Made by a program: the position numbers and the translations under genes. From contig NZ_FCOM02000003.1 of the NCBI RefSeq assembly GCF_001544695.2, forward strand, positions 124,001 through 188,000: 64,000 bases of DNA. The letters are read 5' to 3'. Origin of the DNA: Caballeronia arvi (lineage in GTDB: Bacteria > Pseudomonadota > Gammaproteobacteria > Burkholderiales > Burkholderiaceae). Below the pieces are notes generated by a model. The model worked only from the letters and a program-made list of their open reading frames with translations, did no database searches and had not been told where the DNA came from. Positions 9,132 through 18,092 of this stretch are shown here, one piece after another; position 1 is the stretch's first letter, and each line of letters begins with the position of its first letter.

Positions 9132-10169
9132 TCAGTCGAATTGCAGATGCACTTTCATCGACTGATTTCGGTCCAGCGCGACTTCGAATGCGCGATTCGC
9201 TTCCGCCAGCGGAAAGGCGTGCGTCATCAAAGGACGCAGATCGATGCGCTGCGACGCGATTTCATCGGCGGCCGTTGCGTATTCGTCGGTGAAGCGGAAC
9301 GAGCCCTGATAGCGCAACTCCTTCGCCATCACGAGATTGGCCGCGACGGGCGACTGACCCGCGGGCAGATTGCCGAGCTGGATCACCGTGCCGCCGGCGC
9401 GCACCGAACGCAGCGCTGTATCGAGACCGGCCGGGCTGCCCGATGCCTCGATCACCACATCGAACGTGCCGCGCTCGCGCGACCACGCGTCGATGCGCGT
9501 CTGATCGTTCGCGAGCACGGTTTCATCCGCTCCGAGCGACGCGGCCATTGCCAGCGCCTTTTCCGCGAGATCGAGCGCGACGATGCGATGCGCGCCCGCA
9601 CGCCGCGCCGCCGCGAGCACGATGCAGCCAATCGGCCCGCAGCCGACGAGCAGCATCTTCGCGCCGACGAGCGAGCCCGCGAGCTTCAGCGCGTGCAGCG
9701 CGACGGCGAGCGGCTCGGCCATCGACGCCTGCGCGAAATCGAGCGTATCCGGCACCGGCACGCATTGGCGCTCGGCCGCGGTGATGTATTGCCGGAACAT
9801 GCCCTGCATGTGCGGAAACGTCGACGCGCTGCCCATGAAGCGCATGTTCAGGCAGTGATTCGCCATGCCCTTCACGCAGAAGCGGCACGTGCCGCAGTTC
9901 AGCCCCGGGTTGACCGCGACGCGCTGGCCGACGGCGAGCCCGGTCACGCCCTCGCCCAACGCGGCGATTTCGCCCGCCACTTCATGACCGAGCACGAACG
10001 GCTCGCGCACCGCGAAGTCGCCGCTCTTGCCCTTGAAGTAATACGAGAGATCCGACCCGCAGATGCCGCCCGCGCGCACGCGGATCTGCACCTGCCCGGG
10101 TTGCGCCTCGGGTGTGTCGATCTCGTCGATGACGAGCTTTTTCGGTTCGTGAAGAACGGCTGCGAGCAT
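9132..10169 (-). CDS. Zinc-dependent L-idonate 5-dehydrogenase-like alcohol dehydrogenase (RspB/IdnD family)
   Basis: 345 residues from ATG 10169; the long upstream extension in this frame overlaps the carrier gene and is rejected. The catalytic zinc site (GICGSDLSYY ... GHEVAG), the structural zinc lobe (CGTCRFCVKGMANHC) and a Rossmann motif (LLVGCGPIGCIVLAAARRAG) are visible. The family oxidises secondary alcohols of polyols and aldonates (L-idonate, L-gulonate, sorbitol) with NAD(P). Pairing with a ManD-family dehydratase is the arrangement seen in rspA-rspB of enterobacteria. Exact substrate not determinable. Confidence 0.86.
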   Translation of the reverse strand: MLAAVLHEPKKLVIDEIDTPEAQPGQVQIRVRAGGICGSDLSYYFKGKSGDFAVREPFVLGHEVAGEIAALGEGVTGLAVGQRVAVNPGLNCGTCRFCVKGMANHCLNMRFMGSASTFPHMQGMFRQYITAAERQCVPVPDTLDFAQASMAEPLAVALHALKLAGSLVGAKMLLVGCGPIGCIVLAAARRAGAHRIVALDLAEKALAMAASLGADETVLANDQTRIDAWSRERGTFDVVIEASGSPAGLDTALRSVRAGGTVIQLGNLPAGQSPVAANLVMAKELRYQGSFRFTDEYATAADEIASQRIDLRPLMTHAFPLAEANRAFEVALDRNQSMKVHLQFD

Positions 10170-10230
10170 GATCGGTGTCCTGGGTTGCGGATGGGTTGTG
10201 CGGATCGGGTTGTGCAGATTGCGTTTTGTA

Positions 10231-11598
10231 TTACGCGTTTTGAATGCGCTCAGCGGCCTGCGATTCGACGGCCGCAGTGTCGTGTTGCGGTGCGCCCCAG
10301 TCATGCAGATCGCCGCCGATCCGCACCGGCGCGGTCTCGGGCAGAAGCAGGAGCGAAATCGTCGAGACGATGCCGAGCACGGCCACATAGGCGATGAGCC
10401 CGATCGAACTGCCGCCCGTCGCCTGGATCAGCTTCACCGCGACGAGGCCGAGCACGCCGCTGCCGATGAGCGAGCCGATCTGCCAGATCAGCGCGATGCC
10501 GCTGCAGCGCACGCGCGCCGGAAACAGCTCGGGGAAGAGCGACGCCTGCGGCGCATAACAGAGACTGTGGCCGACCGTGATCGCGAGAATCATCACGGTT
10601 TGAATCGCGAGACGACTGCCGCTGTCGATCGCATGAAAGAGCGGCACCACGAGCAGCACGTGCAACACCGCGCCCGCGATGAACGTCGTGCGCCGGCCGA
10701 TGCGATCCGACAGCGCGCCCGCGAGCGGAATCGCGATCAGTTCAAGCACCACCGCGACGATGATGCTCTGGAGCAGAAGCGCATCCGCGATGCCATGTGC
10801 GCGGCCGTAGGCGAGCACGATCATCGTGTACATCGCGAACGTGCAGGCTTCGATCAGCTTTGCGCCGACGCCCTTCACGATCGTCGCGCCGTGTTGCTTC
10901 ACGACTTCCACGACGGGCCGCGACTCGACCGCCTTGGTCGCGCGGATCGCCGCGAACACGGGCGATTCTTCCGTGCGCAGCCGGATATACAGCCCGACCG
11001 CGACCAGCACGATGCTGCCGAGAAATGGCAGACGCCAGCCCCAGTCCATCAGCTGCTCGTGCGTGAGCGCGGCGGTGAGCACGGCGAAAATGCCCGATGG
11101 AATCAGAAAGCCCGCAGGCGCGCCGAGCTGAACCAGACTCGCGAAGAAGCCGCGTTCGCGCGGCGGCGCGTATTCGGCGGTGAGCAGCACGGCGCCCGCC
11201 TGCTCGCCGCCCACGCCGAAGCCCTGAAGGACGCGGATCAGCACGAGCGCCGCCGGCGCCCAGAAACCGATCTGCGAATAATCCGGCAACAGACCGATGG
11301 CGAACGTGCCGAGTCCCACGATCAGGATCGTGACGATGAGCGCCTTCTTGCGGCCGATCTTGTCGCCGAAATGCCCGAACACGATCCCGCCGATGGGCCG
11401 CGCCACGAAGCCGACCGCATAGGTGGCGAACGCGGCGAGCGTGCCGATCAGCGGATCGTGACTCGGAAAGAACTTCGCGCCGAACACGAGCACCGCCGCC
11501 GTGCCGTAGACGAAGAAGTCGTAATACTCCGCTGCCGTGCCGATGGTCGATGCCGCCGCCACACGGCGCAGCATCGCGCTGGTTTCCCTGTCTGCCAT
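10231..11598 (-). CDS. MFS transporter, metabolite:H+ symporter family
   Basis: 455 residues starting MADRETSAML with GGAGAG upstream of the ATG at 11598. Helix 1 carries AAEYYDFFVYGTAAVL and the loop GHFGDKIGRKKAL. The helix 4-5 region carries LQGFGVGGEQAGAVLL. These are signatures of the MHS/shikimate-type proton symporters (ShiA, KgtP, ProP relatives), distinct from the ACS-type carrier encoded three genes away. Position between manD and the idonate-type dehydrogenase suggests import of a sugar acid. Confidence 0.88.
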   Translation of the reverse strand: MADRETSAMLRRVAAASTIGTAAEYYDFFVYGTAAVLVFGAKFFPSHDPLIGTLAAFATYAVGFVARPIGGIVFGHFGDKIGRKKALIVTILIVGLGTFAIGLLPDYSQIGFWAPAALVLIRVLQGFGVGGEQAGAVLLTAEYAPPRERGFFASLVQLGAPAGFLIPSGIFAVLTAALTHEQLMDWGWRLPFLGSIVLVAVGLYIRLRTEESPVFAAIRATKAVESRPVVEVVKQHGATIVKGVGAKLIEACTFAMYTMIVLAYGRAHGIADALLLQSIIVAVVLELIAIPLAGALSDRIGRRTTFIAGAVLHVLLVVPLFHAIDSGSRLAIQTVMILAITVGHSLCYAPQASLFPELFPARVRCSGIALIWQIGSLIGSGVLGLVAVKLIQATGGSSIGLIAYVAVLGIVSTISLLLLPETAPVRIGGDLHDWGAPQHDTAAVESQAAERIQNA

Positions 11599-11662
11599 GT
11601 CTCTCTCCGGTATCTCGTCTTTTGGATGCTTAATGCAGTTACGCACTTGCGCAGTTGCGCGA

Positions 11663-12871
11663 TCACCAGTTCCAGAGCGTGCCGTCTTCGAGGCGCGCCA
11701 CCGGCAGATAGGCCGGGTCGTACGCGTACTTCGCGGCAAGCTTCTCGTCGATATCCACGCCGTGCCCCGGCGCATCGCCCGGATGCATCATTCCGCGATC
11801 GAACGACCACGCATGCGGAAACACCTCGAGCGCTTCCTCCGGGAAGCCCATGTACTCCTGCACGCCGAAGTTCGGCACCCAAAGGTCGAAATGCAGCGCC
11901 GCGCCCATGCAGACCGGCGACAGATCGGAAGGGCCATGACAGCCGGTGCGCACCTGATAGAGCGAAGCGAAATCCGCGATGCGCTTCAGATGCGTGATGC
12001 CGCCCGCATGTGTGAGCGTTGCGCGGATGTAGTCGATCAACTGCTCTTCGATCAGTTGCTTGCAGTCCCAGATGCTGTTGAACACTTCGCCCACCGCGAT
12101 CGGCGTGACGGTGTGCTCGCGGATCAGGCGGAAACCGGCCTGATTTTCGGCGGGCGTCGGATCTTCCATCCAGAACAGGCGATACGGCTCGACCGATTTG
12201 CCGAGCCGCGCGGCTTCGATCGGCGTGAGACGGTGATGCACGTCGTGCAGCAGATGCGTGTCGAAGCCGAACTTGTCGCGCACGGCTTCGAAGAGTTTAG
12301 GCACGAAATCCAGGTACTTTTCGGAAGACCAGCTTTGCTCTTCCACCGAGCCCTTGGTCGCGGGCTCGTACATGCCGTCGCCCTTCGATACGCCATACAC
12401 CGAACGCATGTTCGGCACGCCGCACTGGATGCGGATCGCCTTGTAGCCCTCTTCGATATGCTCCGCATAGCGATCGAGCGCTTCGGGAATATCGCGGCCC
12501 GTTGCGTGTCCATAGACCATCACGCCTTCGCGGGACGCGCCGCCGAGAAGCTTGTAGAGCGGCATGTTGGCCGCCTTGCCCAGGATGTCCCAGAGCGCCA
12601 TGTCGACGGCAGCGATCGCGGTCATCGTCACGGGGCCGCGCCGCCAGTACGCGCCCTTGTACAGGAACTGCCACGTGTCCTCGATGCGGCTGGCATCGCG
12701 CCCGATCAGAAGCGGACACACGTGATCTTTCAGGTACGACGCGACGGCGAGCTCGCGGCCATTGAGCGTCGCATCGCCAATGCCGTAAATGCCCTCGTCC
12801 GTCTCCACTTTCAACGTGACGAAGTTGCGGCCGGGGCACGTCACGATCACGTCGGCGCGGATGATTTTCAT
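11663..12871 (-). CDS. manD: D-mannonate dehydratase family protein (enolase superfamily)
   Basis: 402 residues, exactly the ManD/RspA size. The enolase N-terminal capping domain (1-125) precedes the barrel. Visible motifs are [19 protein letters not shown] with metal and acid/base residues, [15 protein letters not shown] and [21 protein letters not shown]. Family role: Mg2+-dependent dehydration of D-mannonate (some members D-gluconate) to 2-keto-3-deoxygluconate. ManD families include low-activity members with other roles, so catalytic rate is uncertain. The gene starts the leftward operon and diverges from a fructuronate reductase gene, which makes D-mannonate; this context favours a genuine mannonate dehydratase. 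Confidence 0.9.
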   Translation of the reverse strand: MKIIRADVIVTCPGRNFVTLKVETDEGIYGIGDATLNGRELAVASYLKDHVCPLLIGRDASRIEDTWQFLYKGAYWRRGPVTMTAIAAVDMALWDILGKAANMPLYKLLGGASREGVMVYGHATGRDIPEALDRYAEHIEEGYKAIRIQCGVPNMRSVYGVSKGDGMYEPATKGSVEEQSWSSEKYLDFVPKLFEAVRDKFGFDTHLLHDVHHRLTPIEAARLGKSVEPYRLFWMEDPTPAENQAGFRLIREHTVTPIAVGEVFNSIWDCKQLIEEQLIDYIRATLTHAGGITHLKRIADFASLYQVRTGCHGPSDLSPVCMGAALHFDLWVPNFGVQEYMGFPEEALEVFPHAWSFDRGMMHPGDAPGHGVDIDEKLAAKYAYDPAYLPVARLEDGTLWNW

Positions 12872-12913
12872 AGGGATTTCCTTGAATGGGCATTCGATGT
12901 GGCGGATACTACC

Positions 12914-12923
12914 ATACCAGTAT
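12914..12923. promoter_or_regulatory. Candidate GntR/FCD operator in manD-uxuB divergent promoter
   Basis: ATACCAGTAT is a palindrome with a two-base centre (ATAC-CA-GTAT), lying 43 bases from both start codons. Short dyads of this type are typical FCD-subfamily GntR operators. The GntR gene ends the same operon, so control of both transcripts from here is a reasonable inference. Confidence 0.45.
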
Positions 12924-12965
12924 GTCACATCGTCAATTACGGGTTTTCCCCATTCTTAATGCAAA

Positions 12966-14459
12966 ATGCCATCGAAAATGACTGAGAAATCAATGCTTTC
13001 CCGTTCTTCGCTGAGCGCGCTTGAAGCGCACTGCCTGTCATCCGAGTGGCGCGTGCCGGCCATCGGCATCGTGCATCTGGGCATCGGCAACTTTCATCGC
13101 GCGCACGAAGCCCTCTACACGGAGGAAGCGATGCTCGCGCAACCGGGCGACTGGGGCATCTGCGGCGTCACGCTGCAAGGGGACGTGAGCAAGCGCGATG
13201 CATTGATGACGCAGGACGGGCTATACAGCGTCGTCGAACGCGGGCCGGACGGCGTGCGCGTGACGGTCGTTCGCGCATTGCGCGAAGTGCTGGCGATGCC
13301 CTTCGGCCGCGCGCGTCTCTTCGAACGCTTCGCCGATGAGCGCGTGCGCATCGTGTCGCTGACCGTCACCGAAAAGGGCTACTGCCGCGATCCGCAGACG
13401 GGCGACGCCGATTTCACTCATTCGGGCGTCGCGCACGATCTCGCGCATCCGGACGAGCCTTCGACGGTGCCCGGCATTCTCTGCGCCGCGTTCAAGGCGC
13501 GCCGCGATGCGGGCACCCCGCCGTTCACCGTTCTCTCCTGCGACAACCTCTCGCATAACGGCGAAGCATTGCGGCAAGCCGTCTGCTCGTTCGCGCGCCG
13601 CCTCGACCCGGCGCTCGCCATGTGGATTGAAACGCACGTCGCATTTCCGTCGACGATGGTGGACCGCATCGTTCCCGCCACCACGGACGCCGACCGCGCA
13701 GCCGCACAAGCCGCGCTCGGCGTACGCGACGAAGCGCCCGTGCCGTGCGAGCCGTTCCGTCAATGGGTCATCGAAGATCGCTTTCCTGCCGGACGCCCGG
13801 CGTGGGAGACGGCCGGCGCGCAACTCGTCGACGATGTCGCGCCTTTCGAAATCGCCAAGCTGCGCATGCTGAACGCAACGCACTCGACGCTCGCTTATCT
13901 CTCGATGCTCGCGGGATTCGAAACCATCAGCGACGCGGTCGGCCACGCGCCGCTCGCCTCGCTCATCCACGCGATGATGACGCGCGAAATCGCACCGACG
14001 CTCGACGTTCCGCCATCGTTCGATCTCGGCACCTATCGCGACGCCCTGCTCGCTCGCTATGCGAATCCCGCGTTGAAACACCGCTGTGCGCAGATCGCGA
14101 TGGACGGCAGCCAGAAGATGCCACCGCGCATTTTGTCGACCATTCAGGCACGGCTCGATGCGGGTCAGCCGATCGAGCGGCTCGCGCTGGCGGTCGCGGC
14201 ATGGTTCACGTTCCTGCGCGGCCGCGCTGACGACGGCTCGCGCTACGCGATCAGCGATCCGCTTGCGGAACGTCTCACGAACGCAGCAGATAATGCCGGC
14301 ACGCCGGACAGCCTCGTCGATGCGCTGCTTGCCGTGAGCGACGTGTTCCCTGCATCGCTCGCACGCAATCCAGCTCTTCGCGAAGCGCTCGTGCGCGCCG
14401 CGACGAAACTGCAGAACGGCTCGCTCGCGGCAATAGACGAATACGCGCGCATGGATTGA
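12966..14459 (+). CDS. uxuB: Mannitol dehydrogenase-family oxidoreductase, probable D-fructuronate reductase
   Basis: About 497 residues. It has an N-terminal Rossmann domain (IGIVHLGIGNFHRAHEA, residues 33-49) and the characteristic C-terminal domain. That domain includes KLRMLNATHSTLAYL (catalytic Lys and Asn/His region) and MDGSQKMPPRIL. These are shared by UxuB, UxaB and MtlD polyol dehydrogenases. Divergence from manD fits the glucuronate route: fructuronate + NADH to D-mannonate, then dehydration. Mannitol or arabinitol oxidation is the alternative. Starts at 12966, 12978 and 12993 are all possible; none has a strong ribosome site, and the first lies in a copy of the interspersed repeat. 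Confidence 0.85.
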   Translation: MPSKMTEKSMLSRSSLSALEAHCLSSEWRVPAIGIVHLGIGNFHRAHEALYTEEAMLAQPGDWGICGVTLQGDVSKRDALMTQDGLYSVVERGPDGVRVTVVRALREVLAMPFGRARLFERFADERVRIVSLTVTEKGYCRDPQTGDADFTHSGVAHDLAHPDEPSTVPGILCAAFKARRDAGTPPFTVLSCDNLSHNGEALRQAVCSFARRLDPALAMWIETHVAFPSTMVDRIVPATTDADRAAAQAALGVRDEAPVPCEPFRQWVIEDRFPAGRPAWETAGAQLVDDVAPFEIAKLRMLNATHSTLAYLSMLAGFETISDAVGHAPLASLIHAMMTREIAPTLDVPPSFDLGTYRDALLARYANPALKHRCAQIAMDGSQKMPPRILSTIQARLDAGQPIERLALAVAAWFTFLRGRADDGSRYAISDPLAERLTNAADNAGTPDSLVDALLAVSDVFPASLARNPALREALVRAATKLQNGSLAAIDEYARMD

Positions 14460-14560
14460 ATTCATCATTACGCATGCAAGATGCCGATTGTTCCGCTTCG
14501 TTTTAAGATAGCCGCTTCATCATGACCCGCTTGATGCGCGAGGAGTGGCAGGTGTTCTTA

Positions 14561-15391
14561 ATGAAACGTGGGCATGGCGCCGTTCTTTGCGTGACCTTTG
14601 CGTTGTCGTGCGGCACGGTGTCCGCCTGGGCCGCCGCGCCGTCCGGCGGCCATGCGGCCAGTGCCGTCGAGAGCGCGAGCCGTGCATCGGCGCAAAATCT
14701 GCCGACCGCCAATGTGCTTGCGCCCGACTTCACCGGCGACGATCCCGAGCACGTCCGCGATGCGCTCGCGGGTCATCCGGCGCCGGGACAGCCGTCGTCG
14801 ATCACGAGCCGCGTGCGGGCGTTTCTCTCGCATCCGTTCCATAAATCCCAGCAAGGCGCGTCCGCTGCCGCGGGCGCAAGTCAGACGCGCGCGGAAGCGG
14901 CGCGTACATTCACGTTCGTGATTCCGGTTTCATACGGCGTGCGCTATCTGGCGAAGAAAAAGGTGCTCACGGTGAACGTGTCGCTGGCGGCGCCGGATCA
15001 TCCGGACGCCATTCTGCTCAAGCAGACGGTGATAGGGCAAAGCGGCCGCAAGCTCGTCGTAGCGCCCGAGGCGAAGGCGAAGGGTTTCGTCCAGACTTTC
15101 GACGTCATCCAGTTGCAGCCGGAAGGCGGCATCAAGACGACGGTGCGGGGCCGCATGATGTTGCCCAGCTTCGATCACGAGCGCGGCAACGGCGAATTCG
15201 CCGTCGTGCTCATCTGCACGCTCGCGCCGCCCTATCTGGTGGATGACGTCGAGCACATAGCGCCCACCGACGAAGAGCCGACGGATATCACGCGCAGGAC
15301 ATCGACGTTGAATGGAAGCGTCAATGCAGCGTGGCTCATCGATCGCAGGGATGGCACGATCATCACCAAACGGCTGCACCTCGTCAAATAG
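14561..15391 (+). CDS. Secreted protein of unknown function
   Basis: 276 residues from the ATG at 14561, chosen because it begins a clean signal peptide (MKRGHGAVLCVTFALSCG ... AWA, about residues 1-25); the ATG at 14522 would bury it. After a low-complexity Ala/Ser segment (to about 110) comes a globular part with FTFVIPVSYGVRYLAKKKVLTV and many beta-prone stretches, ending in SVNAAWLIDRRDGTIITKRLHLVK. No cysteines suggest disulfides and there is no lipobox. I do not recognise the family. Likely periplasmic. Confidence 0.75.
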   Translation: MKRGHGAVLCVTFALSCGTVSAWAAAPSGGHAASAVESASRASAQNLPTANVLAPDFTGDDPEHVRDALAGHPAPGQPSSITSRVRAFLSHPFHKSQQGASAAAGASQTRAEAARTFTFVIPVSYGVRYLAKKKVLTVNVSLAAPDHPDAILLKQTVIGQSGRKLVVAPEAKAKGFVQTFDVIQLQPEGGIKTTVRGRMMLPSFDHERGNGEFAVVLICTLAPPYLVDDVEHIAPTDEEPTDITRRTSTLNGSVNAAWLIDRRDGTIITKRLHLVK

Positions 15392-15613
15392 ATCGATACT
15401 CCAATATCCGATGACGATATTACGGAGTCCTTTTGTTAGCATGAAATTGATCTTCAGAACGCTCGTGCTGAAAGAAGCAGCGCAACCGACTACAATCGAC
15501 ATGCAATGACGCGCGGCACGTTGATCAAAAGCGCGTCACAGTCATTTCCAGTCCGTCCATCACGGAGTTTTCGACGCAGTCGTCAGGGAAAGGGCGCCGT
15601 GCGGAGAACCTGA

Positions 15614-17194
15614 ATGCCCGCCAGTTTGAATGCCGTTCGCAAGACCGGACGCGTGGTCAGTCGCCGGCTGTTGCGACGCAACAGCACTGCTGCAATGCGT
15701 TTCGCCGAGTCCTTCTCGCGATTTCCGGTACTCGCCGGACTCCTCGGCACCGCTATCGCCATTTCAATGGCCGTGCTGTCGTTCGCCGCGCTCTGGCAGG
15801 GACGCGCGCAAGCGCTGCAGAACGCGCATTTCGCATCGGCCAATCTGGTCGCCACCCTGAGCGCCGATATCGCGCGCAACGTCGAAGCGAGCGACCTGTC
15901 GCTACGCACCATCGTGAGCGGCGTGCAAAATCCCGCCGTGATGGCGCTCCCGCCGGATCTACGCAAGCTCGTCGTTTTCGATGGCGCGACCGGCATGAAC
16001 TATGTCGGCGGTGCGTTCGTGATGAATCGCGAAGGACGTATCGTTCTCGAACGCGATCCTTCGCAGCACGCCGATCTGCTCTTCGACGATCGCGATTACT
16101 TCAAGATTCACGCCGGACAACGCGACGCGGGCCTGTTCATTTCCGGACCCTACGCATCGCGGCTTCGCAAGGGCGTGACCTCGCTCGCGATGAGCCGGCG
16201 CATCGATGCACCGGATGGCTCGTTCGCAGGCGTCGCTGTCATCGCGTTGAACGTCGCCTACTTCAACAATCTGCTTTCGCGCGTGAACGTTGGTCATTCC
16301 GGCTCGGTGTTCATCGTGCAGCAGGACGGCGTGATGATCGCGCGCAAGCCCGCATTGCGGCCGGACGAAGCGGGATATGTCGCGAAGTCGCCGAGCTTCG
16401 CCTTGATGAAGGACGCGCCCTCTGGCTCTTACATCTCGAGCTCGCCCATCGACGGCGTACGGCGGCTCTATACCTTTCAGCACGTGCCGGGCACGCATCT
16501 GATCGCCGCAGTCGCACCCGCGGAAAACGACGTGCTCGCGGCATGGCGCCAGCGCAGCATCGTGATAGGCGGCCTGACGCTGATGTTCGGCGGCGGCTTC
16601 GTCATCATCTCCTGGCTGCTGGCGATCTCGCTGCGCTCGCGCGCAATCGCGCAAGAGAAGCTGCAACGTCTCGCGGGCACGGATGCGCTCACCGGCCTGT
16701 TCAATCGCCGCGCGCTCGACCGCCGGCTCGACGAGGAATGGCGGCGTGCGCGCCGCGCCGATCAGCCGCTCTCCGCGCTGTTCGTCGACGTCGACTACTT
16801 CAAGCTCTATAACGACACGTACGGTCACGCGATGGGCGACGATGCGCTTACGGCGGTGGCCGATTGCATACAGAATTCCGCGAAGCGTCCCGGCGATATC
16901 GTCGCGCGCTATGGCGGCGAGGAATTCGTGGTCGTGCTGCCGGGCACGGCCGCGAACGGCGCGTTCACGTTCGCGGAACGCCTCAGGATGAAAGTGGAAG
17001 GACTCGCCATCGCGAACAGCGCCGCGCCCAAGGGCGTGCTGACGATCAGCATCGGCTGCGCGACGACCTCGCCACGTCTCGCCGACAACGCGCTCAAGCT
17101 GCTCAACGGCGCCGATTCCGCGCTCTATCTCGCCAAACGGGCCGGACGCAATCGCGCGGTTCACGAAGACAGCGTCGCGAGCGGCGGCGCCTAG
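15614..17194 (+). CDS. Membrane diguanylate cyclase with periplasmic PDC/Cache sensor
   Basis: 526 residues. Helix 1 (about 39-62) and helix 2 (about 315-338) flank a periplasmic dCache/PDC-like domain (about 65-310). This is followed by a GGDEF domain beginning [20 protein letters not shown]. The active-site motif is GGEEF at 434-438, so the cyclase should be catalytically active. An RxxD inhibitory site (RPGD, 425-428) lies five residues before it, predicting product feedback. The product is cyclic di-GMP. GGAGAA lies six bases before the ATG. The sensed ligand is unknown; no EAL domain is attached. Confidence 0.93.
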   Translation: MPASLNAVRKTGRVVSRRLLRRNSTAAMRFAESFSRFPVLAGLLGTAIAISMAVLSFAALWQGRAQALQNAHFASANLVATLSADIARNVEASDLSLRTIVSGVQNPAVMALPPDLRKLVVFDGATGMNYVGGAFVMNREGRIVLERDPSQHADLLFDDRDYFKIHAGQRDAGLFISGPYASRLRKGVTSLAMSRRIDAPDGSFAGVAVIALNVAYFNNLLSRVNVGHSGSVFIVQQDGVMIARKPALRPDEAGYVAKSPSFALMKDAPSGSYISSSPIDGVRRLYTFQHVPGTHLIAAVAPAENDVLAAWRQRSIVIGGLTLMFGGGFVIISWLLAISLRSRAIAQEKLQRLAGTDALTGLFNRRALDRRLDEEWRRARRADQPLSALFVDVDYFKLYNDTYGHAMGDDALTAVADCIQNSAKRPGDIVARYGGEEFVVVLPGTAANGAFTFAERLRMKVEGLAIANSAAPKGVLTISIGCATTSPRLADNALKLLNGADSALYLAKRAGRNRAVHEDSVASGGA

Positions 17195-17265
17195 CGCGCC
17201 GTATCATGCATGCAATCGTGCGAGTTGCATTCCGCATTCAAAACACGTTCGCAGGAGACAAGCCG

Positions 17266-17910
17266 ATGACCGCATCCCACGCCGTACTCGCCATTCTTTT
17301 CTCGCTGCTGCTGGGCGCGATGATTCCCGGACCGAGCTTCGTGATCGTTGCACGCAACGCCATCGGCATATCGCGCGCCGATGGTCTCGCGACCGCGCTC
17401 GGCATGGGCGTGGGCGGCATCTTCTTCGGCGGCCTCGCGCTCGCGGGACTCTATACGCTGCTCGTCGCCGTCGAATGGCTCTACATCGGACTGAAGGTTG
17501 CAGGCGGCCTCTATCTGATCTATATCGCGTCGAAGATCTGGCGCGGCGCCGCGCAGCCGATGCACATGCCGGCTCGAGACGATGCGCCCGTGCTCGCCAG
17601 AAGCGCGCGCAAATCGTTCTGGCTCGGGCTTACAACGCAATTGAGCAATCCGAAAACCGCGATCTGGTACGGCAGCATCTTCGCCGCGCTCTTGCCGCAA
17701 CATCCTCCGCTTTGGTGCTACATCGTATTGCCGCCGATGGTCTTCGCCATCGAGACTGGCTGGTACACCATCGTCGCGCTCGGATTCTCCAGCGAGCGGC
17801 CGCGCGAAATGTATCTGCGCGCCAAGAAGTGGATCGACCGCATCGCCGCGAGCGTGATCACCGCGCTTGGCCTGCGTCTCGTGCTCATGGCGGGCAGGAC
17901 CGGCTTGTAA
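17266..17910 (+). CDS. LysE/RhtB-family translocator
   Basis: 214 residues, six predicted helices. The family-defining N-terminus PGPSFVIVARNAIGISRADGLATALGMGVGG lies in helices 1-2, and FWLGLTTQLSNPKTAIWYGSIFA in the central region. GGAGA lies eight bases upstream of ATG 17266; longer in-frame extensions overlap the cyclase gene. The family exports amino acids (lysine, threonine, homoserine) across the inner membrane. Substrate not predictable. It follows the cyclase gene by about 70 bases. Confidence 0.9.
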   Translation: MTASHAVLAILFSLLLGAMIPGPSFVIVARNAIGISRADGLATALGMGVGGIFFGGLALAGLYTLLVAVEWLYIGLKVAGGLYLIYIASKIWRGAAQPMHMPARDDAPVLARSARKSFWLGLTTQLSNPKTAIWYGSIFAALLPQHPPLWCYIVLPPMVFAIETGWYTIVALGFSSERPREMYLRAKKWIDRIAASVITALGLRLVLMAGRTGL

Positions 17911-17955
17911 TTCAACATGCAAAACGCATAACGCAAAACGCCACCTGGCATTTTG
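17911..17955. repeat. Copies of interspersed GCATTTTGCAT-like repeat
   Basis: Several degenerate copies abut here: CATGCAAAACGCATAAC, GCAAAACGCC and TGGCATTTTGGATGCAAAG. They match the same short repeat seen in many other gaps of the window. Confidence 0.55.
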
Positions 17956-18020
17956 GATGCAAAGGACCACGACAAGCGCCTCCTTTCGTTTTGCTGACAC
18001 TCGAAATCGTCTCCACTTGT

Positions 18021-18036
18021 TGGCGCGGGACTTGCT
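18021..18036 (+). promoter_or_regulatory. Sigma-54 -24/-12 promoter-like element before the activator gene
   Basis: TGGCGC-N5-TTGCT keeps the GG and GC dinucleotides exactly 12 bases apart, with one departure (G for A) from TGGCAC. It lies 57 bases before the activator's ATG, suggesting autoregulation. It is weaker than the other two elements of this locus. Confidence 0.5.
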
Positions 18037-18092
18037 GTTGTCAGTGCTCAGATGTCCGGCGACACGACCGGCACTTGCACACGGAGGAGACG

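Noticed and set aside
15392..15613. A cyclic di-GMP riboswitch before the diguanylate cyclase gene
   Set aside because: The GEMM-type conserved segments are not present in the leader.
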